A DNA stretch of 64,000 bases. Source: Beduinella massiliensis. GTDB taxonomy: Bacteria; Bacillota; Clostridia; Christensenellales; Aristaeellaceae. The notes beneath the pieces were generated by a model. That model was given only the letters and a program-made list of their open reading frames with translations. It made no database searches and was not told the DNA's origin. Location of the stretch: positions 248,001 through 312,000 of the forward strand of contig NZ_LT963430.1 in assembly GCF_900199405.1 (NCBI RefSeq). The letters are read 5' to 3'. The position numbers and the translations under genes are program-made. Below, piece after piece: positions 9,235 through 17,366 of this stretch. Within the stretch, counting starts at the first letter, position 1. Every line of letters starts with the position of its first letter.

Positions 9235-12200
9235 TTACAGGTCGAGCGGGTGATCCGTGTCCTTCGGCCGTACGCGGCGGCGGCGGTGTTCCGCGCCGTC
9301 GGTTTCAGGCGTTTGGGTCTCGGTCTGCGCTGAAGCCGGATTCGCCGGCTGTACAGGCTTTACCTGAGCGGAGCCGGTTGCGCCGGTGGTGTCGGCGGCA
9401 CGGCCTGCGAGGTAGGGATTCGTGCGCTGGGGCATCGTGCCCGTAGGCGCTGCGCTGGGCGAGCCGGTTACGCCTGTGGGGCGCTGGGGCATCGTGCCCG
9501 TAGGCGCCGCGCTGGACGAGCCGGTCGCGCCGGTGGGGCGCTGGGACATCGTGCCCGTGGGCGCTGCGGTGGGCGAGCTGGTCGCGCCTGTGGGGCGCTG
9601 GGGCATCGTGCCCGTAGGCGCCGCGCTGGGCGAGCCGGTTACGCCGGTGGGGCGCTGGGGCATCGTGCCCGTGGGCGCTGCGCTGGACGAGCCGGTCGCG
9701 CCGGTGGGGCGCTGGGGCATCGTGCCCGTAGGTGCTGCGCTGGGCGAGCCGGTTACGCCTGTGGGGCGCTGGGGCATCGTGCCCGTAGGCGCCGCGGTGG
9801 GCGCGCCGGTTATGCCTGTGGGGCGCTGCGGCGCGCCGGTGAGCGCCGGATTGGGTGTGCCGGTCGGGCGCGCATAGGGATTTGCCTGCGCCGCACCGGT
9901 CGAACCCGTGGGCCTGGGCGGCATGCCAGTGGGACGCTGCGGCGCGCCGGTCGGGCCGGTCGTGCCCGGCATACGGGGAGCGCCGGTTGCACCGGGCGTG
10001 CTGCCCGGTCTGGGCTGGCCGCTCTGCGGGCGGACGGTCGAGGTGCGCTGCGGGTTGTTGGGATCGACCGGCCGCTGCTGCGCACGGCGCTGCTGCTGTT
10101 GCTGCTGCGCGCGCCGCTGGGCGAGCTGGCGTTCCTCTTCCTTTCGCTGGTTGTTGCGGTGCACCATGAAGCCGTAAAGGGAGGCCAGCGCGCCGACCAG
10201 CACGATGCCGATGCCCAACAGCAGGAACGGCGGTTTAAACGATTCGGTCTTGGATACGGGGGCGATTGTCGGCTCTACGCCGTCCGGGCCCTCGTCCTCT
10301 TCGTCCTCGCCAAAGGGATTCGGCGTGGCGGTCGGTTCGGGCGTTTCGGTCGGCGTGGGCGTCGGGGTGGAATAGTCCGGCATGCCGGTGATCGTCGGCG
10401 AGGTCCATTCGCTTTGATCGGGATTGATCGTCGCGAGCGGCTTGCCGTTGATGGTGTATTCCACGTTGTTGCTGGAATTGTTGCCGGAGGAATTCGACGA
10501 ACCGGAGCTGGAGCTTCCGCCGTTCTTGAGGTAGGTTTCGAGCTCCGCGACGCTCATGACGGAGAGCATATCTCCACGTACGTAGCCCGTGGTGCCGCGG
10601 TAATCGACCTTGTACCAGTCGTATCCGCCGCTGGAGGTGACGCCCATGACGAGCAGCAGAGAATTGGTGCTCAGCTGCGTCAGCGCCTTGGAGCTCTGGG
10701 ACGCGCCTTCGCGCATGTTGACCTTGTTCTTGACGGTGATCGCGTAGCTGCTCGCGCCGTTGGGATCCACGGGCTTTGGCGTCGTGGAGGGCGCCGGGGT
10801 GGGCGTCACCTGGCTGGCCAGATAATCCTTCACTTCGTTGTAGGTCATGAAGCGAAGCTGGCTCGCGTGGATGTATCCCCACTGGTTGCCATAGCTGACG
10901 AGGTGCCACTGCTGGCCGTCTGTGTATTCCTGCTTGGTCGCGTAGACGACCGTGTTCGTCCTCTCGATGACGGTCTGAATATAGGCGTTTTCATTGGGGT
11001 TGCCGCGCAGCACGACGTTGTCCATCGTGGTGTAGGCGTAGCCTTCAAAGGGCAGCGGGGTCGCGGTGGGCAGCGGCGTGGCCGTGGCGGCAGGAGCGGG
11101 AGAAGGCGTGCGGATGCTTTCCTCGTACGCCTTGGACTCGTCTGCCGTCAGCGCCTGCACCTCGCCGTCCTGCACGAAGCCGCGCGCGTCGCCGTAGGTG
11201 ACCAGATGCCAGCGCTGGCCGTCTACGTACTGCTGATCGAGCACGTTCACGACGGTGCCCGCCAGGGAGACGGTTGCGACGGTTGAAGCGTTCGCGTTGG
11301 CTACCGAGCGCACGAAGACGTTGTTGCGCAGCGTCTTGGCGTATCCGGCATACGGCGCAGGCGTCGCGCTCGCTTCCGGCTTAGGCGATTCCGCCGCCTC
11401 GGGCTGGGGGGTCATCGTCTCTTCCGGCTTTGGGGTTTCCGTTTCCTCGGGTTTGGGCGTCGGAAGCGGCTCCGGGTTTTCGAGCGAGTTGCGGAAGTTG
11501 AACTCCTCTACCTCGCCCATCAGGGTGACGAACTTGGAGAGAACATACCCCTCCTTGCCGCTATCGACGACCTTTACGCTGCACCAAAGTTCTCCGCTGC
11601 TGTTGGCTATCTGTTCTTTGACCCACAGCAGCGTATCGCTGGACAGCTCCCCGAGCATCGTTGCCTTTGTGCTTGTATCTTTGCGCAGGTTGACTTTGTT
11701 ATTTGTTCTGCCGTAATGGTAAACATCTCCCAGAGTCAGCTCCTGCGGATCCTCGGTGACGCCGGGCTCGTTGGGCTTCCCGGGATTTTGAGGTTCATCC
11801 ACGGAACCGTCCGGGTTCTCGGGCTCCTGCGAATCGCCGCCGTCCGGGGTGCCGCCTTCGGGCGGGAGATCGCCGGTGCCGCCAGAACCGTCCGGGTTCT
11901 CGGGCTCCTGTGAATCGCCGCCGTCCGGGGTGCCGCCTTCGGGCGGGAGATCGCCGGTGCCGCCAGAACCGTCCGGGTTCTCGGGCTCCTGTGAATCGCC
12001 GCCGTCCGGGGTGCCGCCTTCGGGCGGGAGATCGCCGGTGCCGCCAGAACCGTCCGGGTTCTCGGGCTCCTGTGAATCGCCGCCGTCCGGGGTGCCGCCT
12101 TCGGGCGGGAGATCGCCGGTGCCGCCGGAACCGTCCGGATTTTCAGGCTCCTGTGAATCGCCGCCGTCCGGGGTGCCGCCTTCGGGCGGGAGATCGCCGG

Positions 12201-14241
12201 TGCCGCCGGAACCATCCGGGTTCTCGGGCTCCTGCGTATCGCCGCCGTCCGGCGGGTTCTTTTCCGCATCGATGCGGGCCATTTTCTGCTGCGCGGTGTC
12301 TTCGTCGATCAGAGTGGCGTCCGTCGCGAGCACATAGCCCGACAAATCCGTGCCGTACACCGTGGCATGGAACCAGATGCGGCCCGTGTCGTCGGTTTCA
12401 AAGCCGTCGTAAACCAGCAATGCGCCGGCGGGCACGAATTGCACCGCGCCGGAATCCGGCTGCTGGCCCGGTGCGGGCAGCAGCGCGACCTGCACGTCGG
12501 GGGTGTTTTCGTCTGCGATGGGCTGCGCGTACTGGGGATAGGGCAACTCGCCCGGATTGTAATCCAAATCATTGGAAGGAACGCCATCCGGAAACAACTC
12601 GCTTAGCGCGGAGGCATCCAGCGGTGCGATCATATCGCCGCGCATGTAGCCGCTTTGCCTTGTTTGAGCGCCTCTTTCATCCAGAACGGTGATCTGATAC
12701 CAGGTATCTTCGCCGTTTTGCTCGTTTGCACCGACGAACAGTTTCGTGCCCGTATTGGGCACCCTTGAAAGCTCTGAGCCGTCCGCAGCGCTACGCACAC
12801 GGACACCGGTTTTGATCGTCTCGGCATAAGAGTAAACGGGGATCAAAGCCTCGTTGCCATTAGGCATGGGCTCGTCAGAAGCGGCCGGAGGCTCTGCGTT
12901 GTCAGAATCGCTGGGGCCGTCAGAATCGTCAGGGCTGCCGGGTTCGCCGGAGCCATCGGAATCGCCGGAGCCGTCAGAATCGTCGGGAGTGCCGGGTTCG
13001 CCGGAGCCGTCGGAATCGCCGGAGCCGTCGGAATCACCGGAGCCGTCGGAATCGCCGGAGCCGTCAGAATCGTCAGGTTCGCCGGAATCGTCGGGCATAT
13101 CGGGCTCATCGGGGGTTTCTGGGGGCTGAGGTTCCTGCGCGGGCGCGTAGAGCGCCAGCAGCGCCGCCTCGTCCTCCGGCACGGAGACGTCGCTGATTCG
13201 CACGTAGCCGTATTCGTTCGTGATATAGCGGCTGACAAAAAGCCAATACGCGTCGTCGCTGTCGCTCAACATGAAGGTGTTGACGAGCAGCGGCTCGCCC
13301 AGATCCAGATAAACTGCGGAATCGTCCACGAGCCCCGGTTCCGGCAGCAGCATGGCGGGGCCTTCGGCGCCGTTGGCCTGTACGTAACGGCCTACGACCG
13401 TAGACGGGTCAAGGGAGGCGGGAAGATTATCGATGCCTGCGTCGAGATCGCCGAAATCATCGGGTTCGCCGAGGTTATCAGGTTCGCCGAGGTTATCGGG
13501 CTCGCCGAAGTTGTCGGGTTCACCGAAGTTGTCGGGCTCGCCGGAGTTGTCGGGCTCGCCGGAGTTGTCGGGCTCGCTGGAGTTGTCGGGCTCGCTGGAG
13601 TTGTCGGGTTCGCCGAAGTTGTCGGGTTCGCCGAAGTTGTCGGGCTCGCCGAAGTTGTCGGGCTCGCCGAGGTTATCGGGTTCGCCGAGGTTATCGGGCT
13701 CGCCGAAATCATCGGGCTCGCCGAGGTCTCCTTCTTCGCCCGCGCCGTCGCGCGTCGGTTCAAGGCCCAGCGCGTAGATGAAGCTGTCCACATCGTCGGG
13801 GTTCGCCGGGTCCGGCACCAGCGCATCCGGCGCGGTCGCCATCACGTAAAAACGCACGGAGGCGTTCTCCGACGTCCCCACGATGGTCAGGGGGGCGGCG
13901 TCGCTCGCGGTCATATCGAGCGGAAACGAGATGTCGGGTTCAAAAACCATGGCGTCGACCGGCGTGCCGTTTGCATCCCATCCTTCGACGGAGAGCGACA
14001 GCCCCGAGAGCATGGCGGCATCCGGCACCTGTATCCAGTACAGATCCGTCCGGCCTTCCGAGTCGGTCAGCAGCATCGCGGGAAAGTTCATCACCTCGCC
14101 GTCCGCCGTCATGCAGGACGCGGAAACAGCGATCGTCGGGGAATTCTGCTCGCCCAGCGCGGCTGCGGCGGGCATGCTCAGCGCCAGCATCAAACTCATG
14201 AGAATGGCCAGCGCGCGATGGGTAAACCTTTGCACTTTCAT
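9235..14241 (-). CDS. Giant secreted SH3b-domain protein with low-complexity repeat linkers and C-terminal membrane anchor
   Basis: 1668 residues. The start ATG at 14241 follows AAGGAGGGG, and a Sec signal peptide ends near residue 30 (AAAALGEQ). About seven bacterial SH3-like modules can be recognised, for example NKVNLRKDTSTKATMLGELS, NVVLRGNPNENAYIQTV and NKVNMREGASQSSKALTQLS, each ending in a GYV/GYI motif. They are separated by acidic repeats (GEPDNx, DSDGSG, a 27-residue QEPENPDGS unit) and PTPTP linkers. A membrane helix (FLLLGIGIVLVGALASLYGF) sits near residue 1375, followed by a basic stop, a Q/R stretch and a cytoplasmic-side tail of PTG-rich repeats. It is probably a cell-surface sensor or wall-binding scaffold; the function is unknown. 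Confidence 0.85.
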   Translation of the reverse strand: MKVQRFTHRALAILMSLMLALSMPAAAALGEQNSPTIAVSASCMTADGEVMNFPAMLLTDSEGRTDLYWIQVPDAAMLSGLSLSVEGWDANGTPVDAMVFEPDISFPLDMTASDAAPLTIVGTSENASVRFYVMATAPDALVPDPANPDDVDSFIYALGLEPTRDGAGEEGDLGEPDDFGEPDNLGEPDNLGEPDNFGEPDNFGEPDNFGEPDNSSEPDNSSEPDNSGEPDNSGEPDNFGEPDNFGEPDNLGEPDNLGEPDDFGDLDAGIDNLPASLDPSTVVGRYVQANGAEGPAMLLPEPGLVDDSAVYLDLGEPLLVNTFMLSDSDDAYWLFVSRYITNEYGYVRISDVSVPEDEAALLALYAPAQEPQPPETPDEPDMPDDSGEPDDSDGSGDSDGSGDSDGSGDSDGSGEPGTPDDSDGSGDSDGSGEPGSPDDSDGPSDSDNAEPPAASDEPMPNGNEALIPVYSYAETIKTGVRVRSAADGSELSRVPNTGTKLFVGANEQNGEDTWYQITVLDERGAQTRQSGYMRGDMIAPLDASALSELFPDGVPSNDLDYNPGELPYPQYAQPIADENTPDVQVALLPAPGQQPDSGAVQFVPAGALLVYDGFETDDTGRIWFHATVYGTDLSGYVLATDATLIDEDTAQQKMARIDAEKNPPDGGDTQEPENPDGSGGTGDLPPEGGTPDGGDSQEPENPDGSGGTGDLPPEGGTPDGGDSQEPENPDGSGGTGDLPPEGGTPDGGDSQEPENPDGSGGTGDLPPEGGTPDGGDSQEPENPDGSGGTGDLPPEGGTPDGGDSQEPENPDGSVDEPQNPGKPNEPGVTEDPQELTLGDVYHYGRTNNKVNLRKDTSTKATMLGELSSDTLLWVKEQIANSSGELWCSVKVVDSGKEGYVLSKFVTLMGEVEEFNFRNSLENPEPLPTPKPEETETPKPEETMTPQPEAAESPKPEASATPAPYAGYAKTLRNNVFVRSVANANASTVATVSLAGTVVNVLDQQYVDGQRWHLVTYGDARGFVQDGEVQALTADESKAYEESIRTPSPAPAATATPLPTATPLPFEGYAYTTMDNVVLRGNPNENAYIQTVIERTNTVVYATKQEYTDGQQWHLVSYGNQWGYIHASQLRFMTYNEVKDYLASQVTPTPAPSTTPKPVDPNGASSYAITVKNKVNMREGASQSSKALTQLSTNSLLLVMGVTSSGGYDWYKVDYRGTTGYVRGDMLSVMSVAELETYLKNGGSSSSGSSNSSGNNSSNNVEYTINGKPLATINPDQSEWTSPTITGMPDYSTPTPTPTETPEPTATPNPFGEDEEDEGPDGVEPTIAPVSKTESFKPPFLLLGIGIVLVGALASLYGFMVHRNNQRKEEERQLAQRRAQQQQQQRRAQQRPVDPNNPQRTSTVRPQSGQPRPGSTPGATGAPRMPGTTGPTGAPQRPTGMPPRPTGSTGAAQANPYARPTGTPNPALTGAPQRPTGITGAPTAAPTGTMPQRPTGVTGSPSAAPTGTMPQRPTGATGSSSAAPTGTMPQRPTGVTGSPSAAPTGTMPQRPTGATSSPTAAPTGTMSQRPTGATGSSSAAPTGTMPQRPTGVTGSPSAAPTGTMPQRTNPYLAGRAADTTGATGSAQVKPVQPANPASAQTETQTPETDGAEHRRRRVRPKDTDHPLDL
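9431..9829 (-). repeat. Seven 57-bp tandem repeats inside the giant gene (PTG-rich tail)
   Basis: The block starting GGCATCGTGCCCGT recurs at 9431, 9488, 9545, 9602, 9659, 9716 and 9773, exactly 57 bp apart. It encodes a 19-residue unit (AAPTGTMPQRPTG followed by a variable V/ATGSxS). Copies differ by only a few bases, so the array is young and in frame. It lies on the C-terminal side of the membrane helix. Confidence 0.95.
11815..12250 (-). repeat. Five to six 81-bp tandem repeats inside the giant gene
   Basis: The unit recurs every 81 bp, with its GAATCGCCGCCG (or a close variant) at 11831, 11912, 11993, 12074, 12155 and 12236. It encodes 27 residues (GGTGDLPPEGGTPDGGDS then QEPENPDGS). 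Neighbouring copies are almost identical. It forms an acidic, glycine- and proline-rich spacer between SH3b modules. Confidence 0.93.
12895..13100 (-). repeat. Short acidic DSDGSG/EPG repeat tract in the giant gene
   Basis: Repeated blocks of CCGGAGCCGTCGGAATCG and variants encode runs of SGDSDGSGDSDG broken by EPGTPDD or EPGSPDD. The period is mostly 18 bp. It is an acidic flexible linker resembling Asp/Ser surface-protein linkers. Confidence 0.85.
13453..13722 (-). repeat. Fifteen 18-bp repeats with mirror-ordered variants (GEPDNx array)
   Basis: Fifteen consecutive 18-bp units encode hexapeptides. In protein order the variants are GEPDDF, NL, NL, NF, NF, NF, NS, then SEPDNS twice, GEPDNS, NF, NF, NL, NL and GEPDDF. 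The order reads almost the same from both ends. It links the N-terminal secreted region to the first SH3b-like module. Confidence 0.95.
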
Positions 14242-14340
14242 GCAACCCCTCCTTTATCTTCGCCCTGCTGCGGAGCAGCGGGCATTCATTGCCGGGCGGC
14301 GCCTTGGGCGGCCGGCGTGTGGACAGTCCAGGTACGCTTC

Positions 14341-14369
14341 ATTGTATCGTGCGGCGGGGCGCTTGTCAA
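14341..14369 (-). promoter_or_regulatory. Promoter of the giant SH3b gene
   Basis: On the minus strand TTGACA (14369-14364) is followed after exactly 17 bp by TACAAT (14346-14341). It lies about 100 bp upstream of the ATG at 14241 and is close to the sigma-A consensus. Confidence 0.85.
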
Positions 14370-14508
14370 CGCAAACGGGTCGTCCAAATTCCGCGCGCGC
14401 AAGCGCCTGCAGGCAGGAAATAAGCCCCTCTGAATCGAAGATACTCGCACGGAGAAGGTTTTATGCCTTCACAGGGCATTTGCGGAATAAAAGGAGGCGC
14501 TTTTTTGG

Positions 14509-15066
14509 ATGAACCCGAATGAACAGGACAGCGAGCTGCGCGAGACGCCGGTTTCGCGCGAACCGATCTTTCACGGAAAGATCATCGACGTCGAGCGCTG
14601 GAAGGTGCGCCTGCCGGACGGCGGGGAAGCGCCGCGGGAGGTCGTCCTGCACCGGGGCGCGGCGGCCGTCGTCGCGGTCGATAAGGATAACTTCGTGACC
14701 CTCGTGCGCCAGCACCGTGTGGCGGTGGACGAGGTGACGCTGGAAATCCCCGCAGGCAAGCTGGACACGGCGGGGGAGGACCCCTTCGTCTGCGCCCAGC
14801 GGGAGCTCGAAGAGGAAACCGGCCTGCGCGCCCAGCGATGGCATCCGCTCACCACGATCCTGACGACGCCGGGCTTCAGCTCCGAGCGCATCGCGATCTA
14901 CCTCGCGACCGGACTGACCGCGGCCAGGGCGCATCCGGACGAGGATGAGTTCCTCGGCGTGATACGCATGCCGCTCAAGGAGGCCGTCGCCATGGTCATG
15001 CGCGGCGAGCTGCGCGACGCCAAAAGCGCCGTCGCTCTGCTGCTCGCGGACAAGCTGCTTGGATAG
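14509..15066 (+). CDS. NUDIX hydrolase, ADP-ribose pyrophosphatase type
   Basis: 185 residues with ATG at 14509 behind AAAAGGAGG. The NUDIX box is clear: GKLDTAGE, then CAQRELEEETGLRA, giving the metal-binding REL-x-EE core. The first loop appears one residue longer than the classic G-x5-E. YLATGLTAA and HPDEDEFLGV follow as in NudF-type enzymes that split ADP-ribose to AMP and ribose 5-phosphate in the cytoplasm. It stands alone, with a 268-bp upstream gap shared with the divergent giant gene. Confidence 0.9.
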   Translation: MNPNEQDSELRETPVSREPIFHGKIIDVERWKVRLPDGGEAPREVVLHRGAAAVVAVDKDNFVTLVRQHRVAVDEVTLEIPAGKLDTAGEDPFVCAQRELEEETGLRAQRWHPLTTILTTPGFSSERIAIYLATGLTAARAHPDEDEFLGVIRMPLKEAVAMVMRGELRDAKSAVALLLADKLLG

Positions 15067-15187
15067 AGCGCCGGGCGAAAGCCTCCTAAAGTTATAACGT
15101 CCGGGGAGGGCGCTTTGTTGCGTATTTCCAGAAATTACTGCGCATCCAGGTGCCGCGCGGGCCCTGCGAAGAAACGGGGGATGGACA

Positions 15188-17293
15188 TTGGCGTGTACGA
15201 AAAAGCTCAGGCAGTTTTCGCTCAGCGGGGCGGGCTATGCGTTTGAGGCGGAGACGCCCTGCACCGTGCTGCAGGCGCTGGAGGGGGCGGGCGTTTTGAC
15301 GGGCCTGGAAACGGGCCTTGGCGCGCGCGACGCTGAATGGGCGGCGGCGCGGGAGTGGATCTTCTCTGCGCAGGCGGACGTCTCGAACTGGGCGGACGAG
15401 CGCTGTTTTCTGCGCTTCGCCCGTCTGCAGGGCGACGGTTCCGTTCGGGTAAACGGCCGCGAGGTCGGAACCTTTTCGGATGGCCCGCTCGCGCTGGACG
15501 TGACGGGCGAGCTCTTCGGCGCGGACACGATGCGCGTGGAGGTGGCGTTCAGGCCCGCCGCGCCCGTGGGACATCCCGCCCGGGCCGCGCAGGGAATAGC
15601 AGGCGAGGCGGCGCTATGCGGCGTCAGCGCGCTGTGCGTCGAGCGCCTTACGCTGCGCGCGGAACCGGAGCGGCTGTCGGCGGACGTGACGGTCACGCCG
15701 TTCGTGCCCGGCCGCTATACGTTCCGCTACGCGGTGACGCAGGGAGAGACGGCGCTGGGCCTTTACGAAATAGAGGAGCCCCTTCCTGCCGCCCGGACAG
15801 CGCTGCTGCATACGCTGGAGCCGCAGGAGGTCGCCTGGCCCGTCTGGCGGCCTGGGCGGTTCAATGAGCCCGTGACGGTGCGCCTGCAGGTGCTTCGCAG
15901 GGGCATGGCCTGCGACGGCGTGCGCGTACACACGGGCTTTCGGACGCTCCAAACGGCGCTCGTGCTGCCCGGGCAGCCCCCGGCACTGTGCGGCGTAAAC
16001 GGGGAGCCCGCGCAGCTCTTTGCCGCGCGCCACGAACCGGACGTGCATCGCGTCCGCGCGCGCGAACAGTACGGCGCGCTTGTGCGACTGGCGCAGGAGG
16101 CGCACCTGAACGCGCTTTACGTCTGCGGCGAGGAGGATGGGGCGTTTTACGACGCCTGCGACGAGGCGGGGCTGATGATTTGGCAGCGGCTGCCGCAAAG
16201 CGGCGCGTTCGACACGGCTGCGCGGCTGTGTCATCACCCGTGCGTGGTGCAATGGGCGTCGGAAGACCTGTCCGCGGCGTCGGAAGCGCTCAGCCGCCTC
16301 AGCGACGGACGGCCTGTGACGCCGCCGGCGCGGCGGGGTCTGCCCGGCGCGCCGGCGGAGGCGCTCGTAATGCGGGGGCCCGAGCTATCGGGCGGCATGG
16401 AGGACATGGCGCGCCGCTTTGCGCAGGACACGGCTGCCGTGCGCGTCGTACCGGTGCGGGCGTACGCGGACGCGCGCAAGCTCGCGGCGCTCGCGGGCGG
16501 GCAGGCGTTCTGGCCGGAGACGGGCCCGCTTTGGGCCCTGCGTGAAGCGGAGGGACCGGCCATCGACCGCGAAATGCTGCGGGATGCCTGCGGCGAGGTT
16601 CCGGCTGAGGACGCGCGGACGCTCTGCGGCCTTTCGCGCTTTTTGCAGGCGGAGACGCTGCGGCAGGCGGCGCTCGCCGCCCGGATGCGCGCGGGCAGCG
16701 CGGTGCTGGGCAGCCTGCGGGAAGACTTCGCGCGCCTTGAGTCCGACGCGCTGGTGGAGGCGGACGGCTCGAGGCGACCGGCGTTTTACGCGGTCTGCGA
16801 GGCGCTCGCCCCTCTGTGCCTCGCGATTCGGCTGGACCGCACGGCCTTTTGGCCGGGTACGCACATGGATGGGTTCATCCACCTGCTCTGCGCGGAGGAG
16901 ATGCGCGACCTGACCGTGCGCGCGACGCTCTACAGCTCCACGGGCGAGACGCTGTGGGAGGAGGCTCGCGTAATCGCCAGGCATACGCAGGAAGTGCTGC
17001 GTGCCTATGCGCAGCTCCCCGAGACGCCGGGCATCCTGCTGCTGCGGGTTCAGGCGATGGAAGGCGTGACGGTCGTGGCGGCCTCGGAGCAGCTCGTCTG
17101 CGTGGGCGTTCCGGGTCCGATGTGGCCGCTCCTGCACCCCTCTCCGGCCGCGCTTTGCGTGCGCGGCGGGCGGGTGAAAAACGAGGGCGCGTTCCTGGCG
17201 CTTGGGGTGCTGACGGACGGCGGCTATTTTCACCTGCTGCCGGGAGAAGAGGCACCCTGCGGGACGGATGCGCCGGAGTGCCTGAACGGATAG
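15188..17293 (+). CDS. Beta-mannosidase-like (GH2) protein with apparently degenerate active site
   Basis: 701 residues, starting at TTG with ACGGGGGA upstream; other starts nearby are out of frame. The fold order follows GH2 beta-mannosidases: a jelly-roll N-terminus (EWIFSAQADV; VRVNGREVGTF; LALDVTGEL), an Ig-like region, then a barrel segment with DACDEAGLMIWQRLP and RLCHHPCVVQWAS, and later FLQAETLRQAALAARMR. In active enzymes the HP..WSGNNE stretch carries the acid/base Glu; here it reads HPCVVQWASEDLS. I therefore expect weak or no hydrolysis. There is no signal peptide. It could be a sugar-binding relative or a decaying enzyme. Confidence 0.7.
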   Translation: MACTKKLRQFSLSGAGYAFEAETPCTVLQALEGAGVLTGLETGLGARDAEWAAAREWIFSAQADVSNWADERCFLRFARLQGDGSVRVNGREVGTFSDGPLALDVTGELFGADTMRVEVAFRPAAPVGHPARAAQGIAGEAALCGVSALCVERLTLRAEPERLSADVTVTPFVPGRYTFRYAVTQGETALGLYEIEEPLPAARTALLHTLEPQEVAWPVWRPGRFNEPVTVRLQVLRRGMACDGVRVHTGFRTLQTALVLPGQPPALCGVNGEPAQLFAARHEPDVHRVRAREQYGALVRLAQEAHLNALYVCGEEDGAFYDACDEAGLMIWQRLPQSGAFDTAARLCHHPCVVQWASEDLSAASEALSRLSDGRPVTPPARRGLPGAPAEALVMRGPELSGGMEDMARRFAQDTAAVRVVPVRAYADARKLAALAGGQAFWPETGPLWALREAEGPAIDREMLRDACGEVPAEDARTLCGLSRFLQAETLRQAALAARMRAGSAVLGSLREDFARLESDALVEADGSRRPAFYAVCEALAPLCLAIRLDRTAFWPGTHMDGFIHLLCAEEMRDLTVRATLYSSTGETLWEEARVIARHTQEVLRAYAQLPETPGILLLRVQAMEGVTVVAASEQLVCVGVPGPMWPLLHPSPAALCVRGGRVKNEGAFLALGVLTDGGYFHLLPGEEAPCGTDAPECLNG

Positions 17294-17308
17294 GCGATAA
17301 AAACCAGG

Positions 17309-17338
17309 AAACGGGGCGCGTGTATGCCTCGTTTTTTT
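17309..17338 (+). terminator. Rho-independent terminator
   Basis: AAACGGGG (17309-17316) pairs with CCTCGTTT (17327-17334) with one G-T wobble across a 10-nt loop, and seven T's run on. It closes the GH2-like gene before the response regulator. Confidence 0.75.
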
Positions 17339-17366
17339 ATCGGGTGGAATGGGCGGAGGGATGACG

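Noticed and set aside
9431-13722. Regular repeats that might suggest a CRISPR array
   Set aside because: All periods are multiples of three, the units are coding, there are no unique spacers, and no cas genes are present.
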